From contig CM082579.2 in NCBI GenBank assembly GCA_040954595.2, positions 8,990,001 to 9,054,000 on the forward strand: 64,000 bases of DNA, given 5' to 3'. The position numbers and the translations under genes were made by a program. Numbering within the stretch: position 1 is the stretch's first letter; each line of letters opens with the position of its first letter. Under the pieces are notes generated by a model that saw nothing but the letters and a program-made list of their open reading frames with translations, did not search any database and was not told the DNA's origin. This DNA is from Balanoglossus misakiensis. Its lineage: Eukaryota; Hemichordata. Shown one piece after another: positions 14,201 to 24,448 of the stretch.

Positions 14201-14895
14201 ACCATTTACGATCTGGACAGTATAAAATGTGACCTATGTTTTTAACGGCTGTTTGCCTACTTTGTCAAATTTACGCCCGTAAGTCGCATGCTGTCTGCAT
14301 TCTTTCGGCATGGTAAATGATTTAACGCGTACTTGTAGGGTCGGTGCACTTTCCACGAACTTTACTTGGCAAAATAAAATTTATCGGACAAGGTCTGCCG
14401 ATCGCAGACGCGATTGTTGATAAATGCATCGGCTTGAGATCTGAAAATATGAACATTAATGTATTATCATGGTTTTTTTTAATTTGATTAATCGGAATAT
14501 TCATTCTATAATCGGTGTGTATTTTTTCCGCTTGGCCAGTCGTTTTGATTGAATCATGTGCGCCTTGGGGAGTGTCCGCCTATAAAGTTTAAAGGCCTAT
14601 ATAAGTTGCCCTGGACTTTTTGTCTGTGCACGGAATGTTCAGGAAAAATATTGTAAAAAGGGCCAGCTGTGTATGACATGCTCAGCGCATGTGACCTCAC
14701 GTTACGTCACCGTGACCAAAACCACCACCATTACCAGAAAAAATGCATCGGCCGGGAATCGAACCCGGGCCTCCCGCGTGGCAGGCGAGAATTCTACCAC
14801 TGAACCACCGATGCTGTCTTCAGGAAAATAATTTGTTGGCCAAATCGTACGAGAAATCGGACTAAAACGTCCCAGCTGGAGAAATGAGAATCGAC

Positions 14896-14926
<31 letters not shown>

Positions 14927-14927
14927 G

Positions 14928-14966
<39 letters not shown>

Positions 14967-17900
14967 CTGTTACGTTCAACAAACCAAGTTTCCATAGTTT
15001 GTTTATGCAGAAATACCCTCACCCCTGTCACTACCCAGCCTTAAACGGAAATATAACAGTTACAACTTTTACGTCAGTTTGGTTCCGCATCTGCTTTTCG
15101 CCTCAGTCGTGGTGACACACAGAAAGTTCAATTATGTGCTCTATGCTGACGTGCAATTATGGGCATAATCAAAAGAATAATGCCATTGCAGTATTCATAA
15201 CTTATGCCTCATAAAGCAGGACACCGCACTTATATATAACCGACGATTCAGAAAACTTTATCTAGAATGAAACCTACTCCAATAGAAGAGCTATCGGGTG
15301 TTTGTCGCCCGACTGGGTCCACTTTACACGCGAAATGTATACACAGAAAATGGTAGTAATTTGGGACCCCGGGTTTAGAAACTGTTATTGCTAACCGTAC
15401 TCAGGACTAGAATTACTGACAGAGTATTGATTGCGCTACAAGTCGGTGCAAAATGCAAAATATATCCATGAGATATAAGTATTATTATTTTCTATTGCGT
15501 CTAAAAAGCATATTGCTAAAATAGGTGGTGGTTGTCCCCGAAATGTTTTACTACCCCCCCCCCCTCCCCCAGTGGAATTAACAACGGTTGATCCCCGCAT
15601 GTAAAAGCAACATGTTGAATAGCGTGCACAAATATAATAGTTTCGAATCAGTAACTTAAATTGGCACACACAACAGAAATACTGACGAAACTTTACATAT
15701 TACAGTTTAATGGAGCTCTAAATCGTTTCTGATTACAAACTATGACCCTCCCAGGACACACAATGACATCCTTAGATTACAGGTCTTCCCTAAAATCTCC
15801 GACCCATCCAAATGACGAGGAAAGGTCCCTATATCGACACGTACATTGAACAAAATGGCGCCCCAGCTTCCGATTAATCTTTATTTTCCAATTGGCGGGA
15901 AAGTTTCAGCAGCTGTTTATCGTGTCTGTGGTTGGGTTCAGAATGGGGACGATGTCCAGACTGATGAATTTTCCTTCGGACTGAAGAATGTGGATGCAGT
16001 TATATCAGACATTTTCGATGCCTGCTTATTCGAACTACCTCAAGCGGGCGATGCACTTTGAGCGGTGATTTTGCACGCATTATATGCAACAAGCGAACGG
16101 AAAGAAGGAAATAAAGATTGTTACAATTAAGGCCAGGTATGGACTTGGTCTCCGTTCGCCGCCAAACATTATATTCGCCTACGCCTCGTCCAACAAGTGG
16201 ATCACAGATTCCTCGTCCGTACATGGCCTCATTTCACGAATAACCTCATGGTTTATTCAAAGTGTTGTACATGTTACGGTGTTATCGCAAGGTCCTTTTC
16301 ATTCGAGATGAATGTCACGGGGGGGGGGGGGGGGGGGTTGCGACATTCACCCAGCGGAGCGAAACATTATTGAACGTTAATGAAGTTTGAATGGCAGTTG
16401 TCGTGACCTCTGGAAACAAAGGTTACATGCTAGAAGTTGCAGAGAAATCTGTCATTTTTTGAACACATAGTTCATTTTATGAATTTCATTTAACACCCAC
16501 CGCAGTATATTTTACACACCCGCTGACATCGTGTATAAGCTATTTGTAACCATTTATTAAAGGTTTTTAACGCAGAAGACAATTCTGGGACGAAGATGTG
16601 CATAATTGCTCCCTAATTAAATCCTACAATCTTTTATTATGCACACAACTATAATAACTTTGATTCCTTTGCGGGCGGAAAGAATGAGCGAACGGAGAAT
16701 GTTGTGCGTCGGGAACTTGAATGTAACCAAAGATCCTGATTTGTCGTGGCCTTAATGAAGTTTAATTCGCAGCATGTCAATTCTTGCAATGTTCGAAAGT
16801 TTCGGCTGGCTGGTTGACACGAGGACCTATAGGGGTCAAATGTTACACGGCCTTCACCAGGCTCAGTGCAGAAATGACCCGAGCAAGGTCACTTCGGATT
16901 GTTGGGGTGGTTTGTACTATAAGAGCTTTAATTATTACGACTCTTGAATTTTTCTGACGCTTCAGATCGCTTACTTAAGACATTATTTTCTTCGTGTTAC
17001 TTTGTTTTGATTGCTGATTTGTGTGGTTCAGCTCACCGAAATATGCTTAATCACCTTTAGTCACATTTCAACCCATTCTCTGCATACGGTCATTTAAAGT
17101 TTTGCCAATTGATACAAACAATTTGTAAGCTTATTCAGATGTTATGCCAAAACCAAGAGTACGAGTTAAGTAGTGAAAACCGGGCCATTGGGCATATTTC
17201 ACAGATGAGAATCTCGAATAGCATATCAAAAGAAACTAAAAAAATGGTGTCAAAAGTGAACGACTGTGTCCCTTTAATACCAGCATATCAATACAATTTC
17301 ATCTTACATCTCTATACTCGAGGGGGCAGTGCAATATGGTGGTTGAGCTTCTGTGTCATGGAATGCCAGATGAGACGACACTCTCAGTTTTTAATGGGAT
17401 AAACTTAATATTAGGCGGATTCAAGTCCAGGTTTGATAAATTACGGTGCTACTGCAGAAAGAAGGGGGGGAGGGGATAATTGGCCTGGTCACATGGGGGA
17501 TAGGAAATAAGAGGTGCCCTTTATTGCACTGGTTAGCGGGATAGGGCGGGGTAAGATGAATTCCGAAACGGAATCTCCACAATTATGCAAATGCCGAACA
17601 TAATTTCGCACGCATATCTATGGCACTAATGATTTAATAAAATTCACGACACGGCATCTTCCAGGTACTGGTACTCCAGTTTTGCACAGCAATGCGACAT
17701 AAATGGCCTACAATAGACGCGAATATGTCTGCACGACGGTGTAGATATTTCAAGGTTATGTCACCGGCCGCTGGGATGAGACACCCCTTAACTCCATCAC
17801 GTGGTGTAGGTATCGTGTATGGTCGTGCAGGGCACCGAATATGACGTTTTAAGGGTCATATTTTATTTCTCAAGGGGGGCAGGTTTGCAAATTGTCCATG

Positions 17901-20086
17901 TAAATTATAATGTAAACTGCGAACCGTGGCATAAAAGCACACTTCTTTTGGTTCGTGTTTAAGAGAACACCCCCCCCCCCAAAAAAAAAAGAAAAAAAAA
18001 AGAAAGAGACTATAAAACGCACGATTCCCATAATGCTGTGCGATTCTCCAACGGCGGGTGAAAGAACCGGAATAAAGAGATCCATGAAAGACATCCACAG
18101 AGACTAGTAACCTATATTGGCACCGAGAGTAATATCGCCTATTTTTAGAGTTTTGTTTTACACTCTTGGTCTCTTGTTTTGCCAGTCACTGTGCCCCACA
18201 TGTAAAATTTCACACGGCACTTAACTGCACCTCTCCCGGCGAGTAATCGAATGTTCTCGTTTGATAAGTGACTGGGACCGTACGTATCCCACAATATCAG
18301 GGATTATTTCGACCCTTTCGAATATGAATGGTTTATTTCGAAATTCAGTTTTATTAGACTTGCACCGTCGTTTGTTTCTGACCTTTTTAAGGCTCGGTGA
18401 CTGGACCTCTTCTATGTTTTAACAACATTTACCATACGTGTAAATGCGTGAGTTAGTTTTTCACGGATCGTTGGCCTAATTCACCTTTGTCAACCTCAGT
18501 AACCCTCCAACCTTCCAAACTGTGTACGTCAGGACTGTGCGTCTAAAAGCGGAAACATTTCCCCCCGTACAAGACCTGCGAATGTCGGCCAAGACCTGGG
18601 TATTTTCTGTGTCACTGCGCTTTGCACCGATTGAGCGCTATTTTAGTGAGTGGTGTCGAGTTTACCAGTGATTGAGATTTAGTCCAATATGAAAGAGTTC
18701 ATCTTTGGGTGCATGGTGTCCCTGTGGCCCGTGCTCCACTTTCTCCCCAAACTGCCCCCCCTCCCCCCCCCCGTTCCTGCTGTGCCAAGAGGGCGTGTGA
18801 TTGCATGATGCGGCGTGGCGCGCAATTTAGGTCATTCCACCCCGGTGGTGGATAGTTATGAATGGCAGATTGGTGTTCAACTCAGTGGTTCAGAAACAAT
18901 CGGGTGGCGTAATCTTTCAAATCCAGGCCTAAGGTTTCAGGGATACCGCGCTGGGAATCAGAAATGATATTGCAACTGCCCTTGGGGACCTGGCTTCGTG
19001 GTTGATATTTTTTCTCACACCATAGGTTAACGTTCCGAGTTCAGGGAATCTGGAAAGTGGCTCCGAAACGACAATTAGCGTGGTGCCGCGCTTTGGTGGT
19101 AATTCATATGACAAAACATGAAAAAGAAAACTGCCTAATAAATAGGACGTACAATGATATCGTTTTTTTTTCTGTTAGATATTCGCTCTGGTGCGGCTTA
19201 ACAAGAACACAAAATAGCAAAAAATGAACATGTTGTAAGTGTTGTATGTTAGGAAGTATTTATAAACATCATTACTGTCAGCTCAATCCAGAGGGGCACC
19301 CCTTCACTAATATGAAGTAATTGGGCGGAATTTTCATATATAAATTACATAGTTATATATAGTAACTGTGGTTCAGTTTATAGAAAATTGAAAGTTACTG
19401 TAGAAAAAATAAACTTCGGGTATCTGCCGCGCCCACATATATTTCTATGTTATATACATGATCTACCAACAATTTCAATAAACATCCTTTTGAACGACAA
19501 AAAGAATTCTGACACTAATAGCCTGCAACAAGTCTCGCTCATGTGTTCACAAATGCACGAGGAACAGTGAGTATTCAATAATGAAAGCGCAATGAAAGTT
19601 TATGGAATATTTTTTTTTATTACAATGACCATGTTACTAGGGTATAAGATCCAGGTCACGGCTGATCAATGTCATGACGATTTTGTATGTGGTCGGTTAT
19701 CTTAAAATCGCGAATTTGATTTTCGATCGCCGATAATATATTTTCTTGGGATTGCTCCAAGACGTTTAATTCGCCTTTAATTGATACAGCTAGCGCTTGT
19801 AACATGACATGGTCTAACGAAACACTACGCAAAACCAACGAGTGGAGCTTTTTAGCCGCTCCCGGCGTTTGAATATCTGGCGTGTTCAACGCCGGGTCGG
19901 GATGGATGCGATCGCTTCCCACTCGGAGTCCCGTGAAATGCGCGCGCGGTTCCGAACGGAGGGAAGCGGGCCTACGGCAAACAAAAGCACGTGCAGTTTG
20001 TTCTTACCTTGGTTGGGAATGTAACAGGCGAGGACTTGCCAAAGGAGCAGATAACCGAGTTCCTTGTAGAGTGGTCGATGAGCCAT
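4811..20086 (-). CDS. Membrane-anchored pentraxin-mucin-pentraxin-pentraxin protein
   Basis: Nine exons are proposed: 20008-20086 (signal peptide, tentative), 10706-10741, 9661-10275, 8089-9276, 7188-7835, 6249-6896, 5744-5983, 5050-5200 and 4811-4820 (stop TAA at 4811-4813). The product is about 1,200 residues: leader, short linker, pentraxin-like domain 1, a 395-residue Thr/Ser-rich mucin block, pentraxin-like domains 2 and 3, an 80-residue Thr-rich stalk, one transmembrane helix and a tail of about 15 residues. It is therefore a type I cell-surface protein. Every exon from the leader to the stalk begins and ends in phase 1, the arrangement expected when domains spread by exon shuffling. 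The downstream paralogue at 170-1394 lies on the same strand. A surface recognition role is inferred from the domains. The splice sites are read directly; the first exon is the least certain part because of its 9.3 kb intron. Confidence 0.75.
5255..5328. repeat. Imperfect (TGTC)n microsatellite
   Basis: An interrupted TGTC/TGCC tetranucleotide tract in the intron between the transmembrane exon and the stalk exon. Confidence 0.9.
5744..5983 (-). other. Thr/Ser/Pro-rich stalk exon
   Basis: A 240-nt phase-1/phase-1 exon encodes about 80 residues rich in Thr, Ser, Pro, Ala and Arg, with no hydrophobic core. It is a probable O-glycosylated stalk between the last pentraxin-like domain and the membrane helix. 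The acceptor is TTCTACGCAG; the donor is AAAG|GTGAAC. Confidence 0.7.
6249..6896 (-). other. Pentraxin-like domain 3 exon
   Basis: A 648-nt exon encodes a complete domain. It has an early Cys, a CFWLRSSDG strand, the central HSLCLSWTT motif (pentraxin-like H-x-C-x-[ST]-W), a GQLSLDGGQFDES strand, a FTGEIANLNMW motif typical of the LamG/pentraxin fold, and CGDLVTWSSF near the end. Its length equals that of domain 2, consistent with whole-exon duplication. Confidence 0.8.
7188..7835 (-). other. Pentraxin-like domain 2 exon
   Basis: A 648-nt exon. Landmarks are CFWMITSDVNSLGTPFHY, the central SYVCLSWRS motif, GVLTLGQDQDEPGGDF, RGRLTNFNMW and CGDLISWSSF. The acidic loop GQDQDEPGG lies where pentraxins carry calcium ligands, so metal binding is possible but unproven. 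In-frame splice sites: CTTTCAG acceptor and GCG|GTAAGT donor. Confidence 0.8.
8089..9276 (-). other. Mucin-type Thr-rich exon
   Basis: A single 1,188-nt open exon encodes about 395 residues dominated by Thr with Pro, Glu, Ser and Val, and no Cys. This is the composition of an O-glycosylated mucin block. It contains an internal duplication of about 70 residues: the stretch encoded at 8903-9112 (starting PTTEGFTTEQAPTTEE) is repeated at 8507-8713 (starting PTTEGFTTEHAHVTEE). The opposite strand is also open across this exon, but only as a shadow of the repeated ACC/ACG codons. Confidence 0.85.
9661..10275 (-). other. Pentraxin-like domain 1 exon
   Basis: A 615-nt exon starts after TTTTTCAG and ends GAAG|GTAGGT. 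The domain has CFWMRTSDTDYSGTPFSY, the best central pentraxin match in the window (HHVCVTWRA), RGDLYNFNIW and CGDVLSWNTL. It lies N-terminal to the mucin block, so it is presented furthest from the membrane. Confidence 0.8.
10706..10741 (-). other. 36-nt linker exon of the mucin-pentraxin gene
   Basis: A mini-exon with acceptor TTTTTTCAG and donor CTG|GTAAGT encodes about 12 residues (PVSTLAKTAAA core) in phase 1/phase 1, joining in frame to the pentraxin-1 exon. It is accepted because both splice sites are strong and the phases match on each side. Confidence 0.6.
13940..14010 (+). tRNA. tRNA-Gly (anticodon GCC)
   Basis: A 71-nt cloverleaf begins GCATCGGTGG and ends CCGATGC followed by discriminator A. 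The anticodon loop reads CTGCCAC with GCC centred, the TPsiC arm has GGTTCGATTCC (B box), and TGGTTCAGTGG gives the A box. A run of T follows within about 6 nt as the polymerase III terminator. Confidence 0.96.
14744..14814 (-). tRNA. tRNA-Gly (anticodon GCC), inverted copy
   Basis: The mature sequence is identical to the plus-strand copy at 13940-14010 but in the opposite orientation. The 3' end is followed by a T run. The upstream flank is recognisably related to that of the first copy, so the duplicated unit was larger than the tRNA itself. Confidence 0.96.
14896..14966. repeat. (CAT)n trinucleotide microsatellite
   Basis: About 23 CAT units with one CGT interruption. The poly-Asp and poly-Met frames across it are artefacts of the repeat. 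Confidence 0.95.
16319..16337. repeat. Poly-G tract (19 nt)
   Basis: An uninterrupted run of 19 G. Other shorter G/C runs occur at 15547, 18757, 25270, 41090, 45150, 46560 and 60829. Confidence 0.9.
19656..19922 (-). CDS. Uncertain short open frame, coiled-coil-like
   Basis: An open frame of up to 88 codons ends in a stop at 19656. Its second half has a protein-like helical composition (LDHVMLQALAVSIKGELNVL, then QSQENILSAIENQ), unlike other frames nearby. There is no good ATG, no clear splice acceptor and no recognised domain. It could be a last exon, a retroelement remnant or chance. Confidence 0.2.
   Translation of the reverse strand: MGSDRIHPDPALNTPDIQTPGAAKKLHSLVLRSVSLDHVMLQALAVSIKGELNVLEQSQENILSAIENQIRDFKITDHIQNRHDIDQP
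20008..20086 (-). other. Candidate signal-peptide exon of the mucin-pentraxin gene
   Basis: ATG at 20086 (context AAACATGG) opens MAHRPLYKELGYLLLWQVLAC, a basic start followed by a hydrophobic core typical of a secretion signal. It ends at CCAAG|GTAAGA in phase 1, exactly the phase the 10706-10741 exon needs. No stop codon arises at the junction. The 9.3 kb gap is much longer than the other introns, so a separate gene remains possible. Confidence 0.45.
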
Positions 20087-22960
20087 GTTTACTCTCTGTA
20101 TCACGGACAAGGAGCCTCAGCGGGAAGTGAGACGAGATACTTTGTCGGAATGTGTCGCCATAAATACACACATAAGGGCAGTGTCACCAGACGAGGGTGT
20201 GGCCGTGCTGGCGTTGTCACGACGACGGCGATCTGACGTTCTTCAATGCTCTCCCCCTACGTGAAAATGTTCAGTCGCAGTACACACACTGAAAACGCAG
20301 ATATCATTTTTATAAACGGGTCCAGGTTGGCGACGTAATGGTGACGTGGTGGTGGGAAGACCGTTCACGTCTTGCGGTATTCCGGTGGAGAACGGAGTCA
20401 GGGCTATTCACAACGCCACGGGGGGTTCCCTTGGATAGCTTACTGTTCGGCCATTTCAAATATTCATTTTCATGCCTTCATAATGTATCGCGTGACAGGT
20501 CCTGCACAACAATGATCGGTTCGTGTTACAAGAAGTGCATGGGTGTTCCCGCCAAATGATGAGGGGGACGTTCTTCCTAGCGTCCTTCCTTTCTCAGTCT
20601 CATCACGTCACATTTTTCGTCTCGGACGACTTTGAGACTTTCGGACGTTGGGCAAGATGCGGGCAGCAGGCGACTGCATGTACACGGTTCCTGTGGTTGA
20701 CTGGTCCGAACGTACCCAACATGCCACGGACCCTGCCCATGCAAGTGACTCAAAACTTCCGAACGTGTGAAATGTCGACATGCATTAACATCGCGACTTT
20801 ATGAAGTGATTTAAACTTTTAAAGACACAACTCCGCTCGTAACAGTCGTCTCACAGCAGCCGAAAAACGTGTCAAGTTTTCAGCGGTTATTATAACTAGC
20901 CCGTTAAAACCGAGTGGTGTGTTATAACTGACTTGAAGCAAAATTATTCGATGATGAGCACGCAATAACAAAACACAGGCGACAAAGTTACTGCGAAACC
21001 GCGATGTCATATACTTGGCTATGTTAATAGTACCGTTACTAATATTCCAATTTAATAACCCCGTGACTGTGAGAGAGAATCCAGAATTATCTTGTTGACT
21101 GAGTATATAAAGTTTTTGTATCGATTATTTTGTACGCATGCCCGGTCGAGCCTGAACCGTCGAGATTGACAGTGAATTAAATGTATAGGTTTCCCATCTG
21201 GCACGTAGAGTCCATAGAACAATAGGAGCCGCATGAAGCCCTATTAAATTGATAGTGTGATATCCCAAGTTCACGGAGCGAGGGAGCAATCCTGCTGGAA
21301 GGTCTCGGGCTTCCACGGTAGGTTGTCCGTCTACGATTTCTGGTCAATGTTCGTTTCATTGTGTGGGCATAAAATGGCCCGTGGGAAGAAAAGAGAGAAA
21401 CGAATAAAAGAAGTTCAGTACAGATTACCGTCTTGTGATGTGTCATCGATAAACGGTGACCCTTTTTCATTTCGTTCGATCCATTGTATACATTGTAGGG
21501 ATTATTTTCTGTACTGTTGCAAAACCTTCATTGTTAAGGTTAAGTATCGAACTCCAGTTGGTAGACCCTTGCTTCAAGTTGCTATGATAAACAATTCCCT
21601 ATTGGTTCCATAGACCCTGCTGTGTCTTGTCCTTGCCAACGGACAAGTTCGTGGTTAAATTTTTCAATGACTTTCTGGTGACATGATCGGTTTCAATACC
21701 CACGCTATGACCATGCAGGATATTAAAGCCCCAAGAACCGCCACTCTTAGCATATTTTAATGATGATATAATTGAATCTTCGACGGTTGGCCACAATTTT
21801 GAATTTTTCAAGTTGAAGATTCTTTTATTCAATTGCGTGGGCACACCACAAAAGTTGCTGTACTCTTGCAACGGATGCGGGATGGATAAACAAGGTGAGG
21901 CACCCATTTACTATTTCACTCGTCCACATTTAGTCAGCGGTTAAAAATATATCTGTGCATACCTATGTAAGCTAAAATCTAAGTTTGATAGTAAAATCAT
22001 GCACAAAAATCAAAAGAAAGTTTCAGCACACGTGGCCTCAAAAATCACGTCTTAATTCTTTTTCTCATATTTTGCTCAGGACAACTTAAGAATATTATCA
22101 ATTAAAACTGTGAATAATAAAAATGGTGTCACCTTGCAACACTGATGGAGCAAAATTGTCTCAAAATGTATCAGATTTGACGATGAAATCATGGCCACCT
22201 ATGGAGAAAAAATGAACAATTAAATGTAGGGAATTTTGCGAAAACAGGGTGGTAAACACCTTCATTGTTTTCAAAAAGTCTCCTTACACACTTTGATATA
22301 GCAAAGAACAGAAAGGTTTGGAGTTCTATCATTTTTATGGGAATCTGTCCCGGAGACGCACCACGCACTTTTTTTTCAATGAGACTATGTGCGAAACCAC
22401 AACCACGACTCGACCTCCCTTGTAAACTGATATCTTAACCAATCATAAAAATCCTATTTTTGTGTGACCAAGTTTTTATCGCTACCTCGTCATGATACGA
22501 AACGAGCAGGTTTTGAATATTTTGGCTTCGTGGATGCCGCTGAACGCTGGCCTATTTCAGTCGCCACGCTGGGAATCTGACAAGAATTGGCCTAGACACG
22601 ACACGACATCTTAATGTATGCCTTTTCCTTCTTTCACATGATGTCACTAAGTACTGCACCATTTTAGCAGTATACTAATAAGCTGTAGCAGTGACACCGC
22701 TTTCGGAAAATTTGAATTGTCCCTAAACAGTTTAATTAAGAGCGATGACGCTTCTACATATGTATGTGCACATGAGAACTACGGAGTTGTCAGGTCACAT
22801 AACCTTTCAATACAATTCACTGCAGTGCTGTAAAACGACCAGCTGATCATTACTGTCTTTCGAGTCGAGGGTGTAATGTGATCATTGATTTTAATTGCCA
22901 TATCACGCCTTTAAAACTAAAATAAAAGAATTGGGACATTTTGGGCTAGCAGCAGATCGT
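20087..22960. other. Intergenic, no gene seen
   Basis: I find no supported exon. A diverged interspersed repeat occupies roughly 22030-22340, with relatives at 37700-38005, 29225-29345 and 57250-57440. The rest is unremarkable. Confidence 0.4.
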
Positions 22961-23072
22961 CATTTGACCTTACGGGATAAATGCAGCGACCTCAGTCGAC
23001 CGACGTTATTCATGCGTTCGTTTTTTTTATACGAAGCGTTTCTTTGGAGATACGTGAGGTTTAAAAGATAGA

Positions 23073-23133
23073 TGGATAAGACGGGAACCGCTCACATGCA
23101 AAACGACCGCTCTACCATCTAAGCTCATTCCCC
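23073..23133 (-). pseudogene. Decayed tRNA-Ala relic
   Basis: It sits where the first array unit should be. The 5' half, read on minus, keeps an acceptor stem and D arm resembling the intact genes with about three substitutions in 27 nt, but the anticodon arm and TPsiC arm are scrambled and it is about 12 nt short. It aligns with the first intact gene of the other array (49344-49416). Confidence 0.65.
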
Positions 23134-23237
23134 GTCAGGGTAATACTTGGATACACAAAATAAAAAATGGTAAAATGTCATATCTTTTGCTAGAAAAATG
23201 TCCAATAAAACTTTTTAGCATGAAGCAAAACGTTATC

Positions 23238-23310
23238 TGGAGAATCCGGGTATCGATCCCGGTACCTCTCGCATGCTAAGCGAGCGCTCTACCATCTGAG
23301 CTAATTCCCC
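23238..23310 (-). tRNA. tRNA-Ala (anticodon AGC)
   Basis: A 73-nt cloverleaf on minus begins GGGGAATTAGCTCAGATGG (A box) and has TTAGCAT in the anticodon loop (AGC) and GGGATCGATACC in the TPsiC arm (B box). It ends CTCC followed by A, with a TTTT terminator shortly downstream. It matches the general eukaryotic tRNA-Ala pattern. Confidence 0.96.
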
Positions 23311-23405
23311 GTCATATTATGCACTAGATACAAAAATCGTAAAAATATCATAATTTAGCAAAAGAAAACTTCAGGAAACATTTTAGAAAGAAGCAAAACG
23401 TCATC

Positions 23406-23478
23406 TGGAGAATCCGGGTATCGATCCCGGTACCTCTCGCATGCTAAGCGAGCGCTCTACCATCTGAGCTAATTCCCC
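23406..23478 (-). tRNA. tRNA-Ala (anticodon AGC)
   Basis: Identical to the gene at 23238-23310 and 168 nt away in the same orientation. The spacer carries the same conserved sequence as the other array units. Confidence 0.96.
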
Positions 23479-24448
23479 GCCATACACATACAGAAAAGAA
23501 CAACGTCGTCTCTCTGGTTGTTGTATTACATTGCAACTTTAATATATTCGTTTATAGGATTTATGCTGTGGTTTCGAACACGACGGCAGCATAAAGATAG
23601 TTCCAACAGTGCGGCCAACGGCTGGAAGTGTCAGACGGAAAAGCCGTGGTCTCCACGCGACGGTATTTTTGCAATAGGAGGGGTCCCGAAATTCACCGAC
23701 AGGGCCCTTGCGCCGCTACACGACCTCGACTGCCAAACTACGTATCAGGGGCCGGACCAAAAAAGAAAGTGTTACCACATACCTGATTGAATAGTAAAAA
23801 AATGATTTCAAGCACATTTCGAGAAGTTACGAATATAAAACAGAGTAAAGTTTAAGTTTATTGTCGATTGGATCGGTTGTTCAAGACAGTGATAGCACCA
23901 CTCTTATTTGAGATACATTTTGTTGTCACAGAGTATAGGGTCTGTAAGATCTCTTCATACTATCTATATATTGTATTACTGAATGTATTGAGATGCCAAA
24001 CCGGCTCCTGGTGTCATGTGACCACAGATGCGACTGTGTAGTATAGCTGAGTATGAATTATGATCGGCAAACGACTTGTAGATGCATTTAATAAGTATTC
24101 TCTAAGATATGAATATATGAAAAAAAAAGATATACATGTAGTTAATGGGGGGAACAATTCTGGGTAGAATATTTGCCCCGGTAGTAATATAAATGGACAC
24201 TGGGTGATAAAGCATCGCCATGGAGACGTGACAAAACACATTGGCGAATTATCTGAACTGGACAGGTATTAGCTAATTAACAAATTGTCACTTTTCCCTT
24301 CTGAAGAAGGTATCAACAGCAGCAGCAACATCAATTGTATTGCCGGACAGCGAACATGGTAATTCAGATGAATGTTTTGTATTATGACAAAAATCTTGCA
24401 TAGCCGCGCGGTACAATCGTTATATATGTATTGTCCTTGTTCTGGGCC

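Larger units (their letters stand above)
10742..20007. other. Long presumptive first intron, mostly featureless
   Basis: Apart from two tRNA-Gly genes (13940-14010 and 14744-14814), a CATC/GATG microsatellite, a poly-G tract, short homopolymers and a weak open frame at 19656-19922, I see nothing that looks like a gene. AT-rich low-complexity stretches are frequent. Confidence 0.45.
22962..23650. repeat. Segmental duplication block carrying a tRNA-Ala array (copy 1)
   Basis: The block starts with a leader of about 110 bases (CATTTGACCTTACGGGATAA...) that recurs at 49217. It then holds one decayed and two intact tRNA-Ala genes at about 167-nt spacing, and ends with a tail (CTGTGGTTTC, then GTTCCAACAGTGC) that recurs after 50089. 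Copy 2 is at 49217-50275 in the same orientation. Confidence 0.8.

Noticed and set aside
14702-15031. Poly-Asp and poly-Met open frames
   Set aside because: They arise from the CAT trinucleotide repeat and the adjacent tRNA-Gly.
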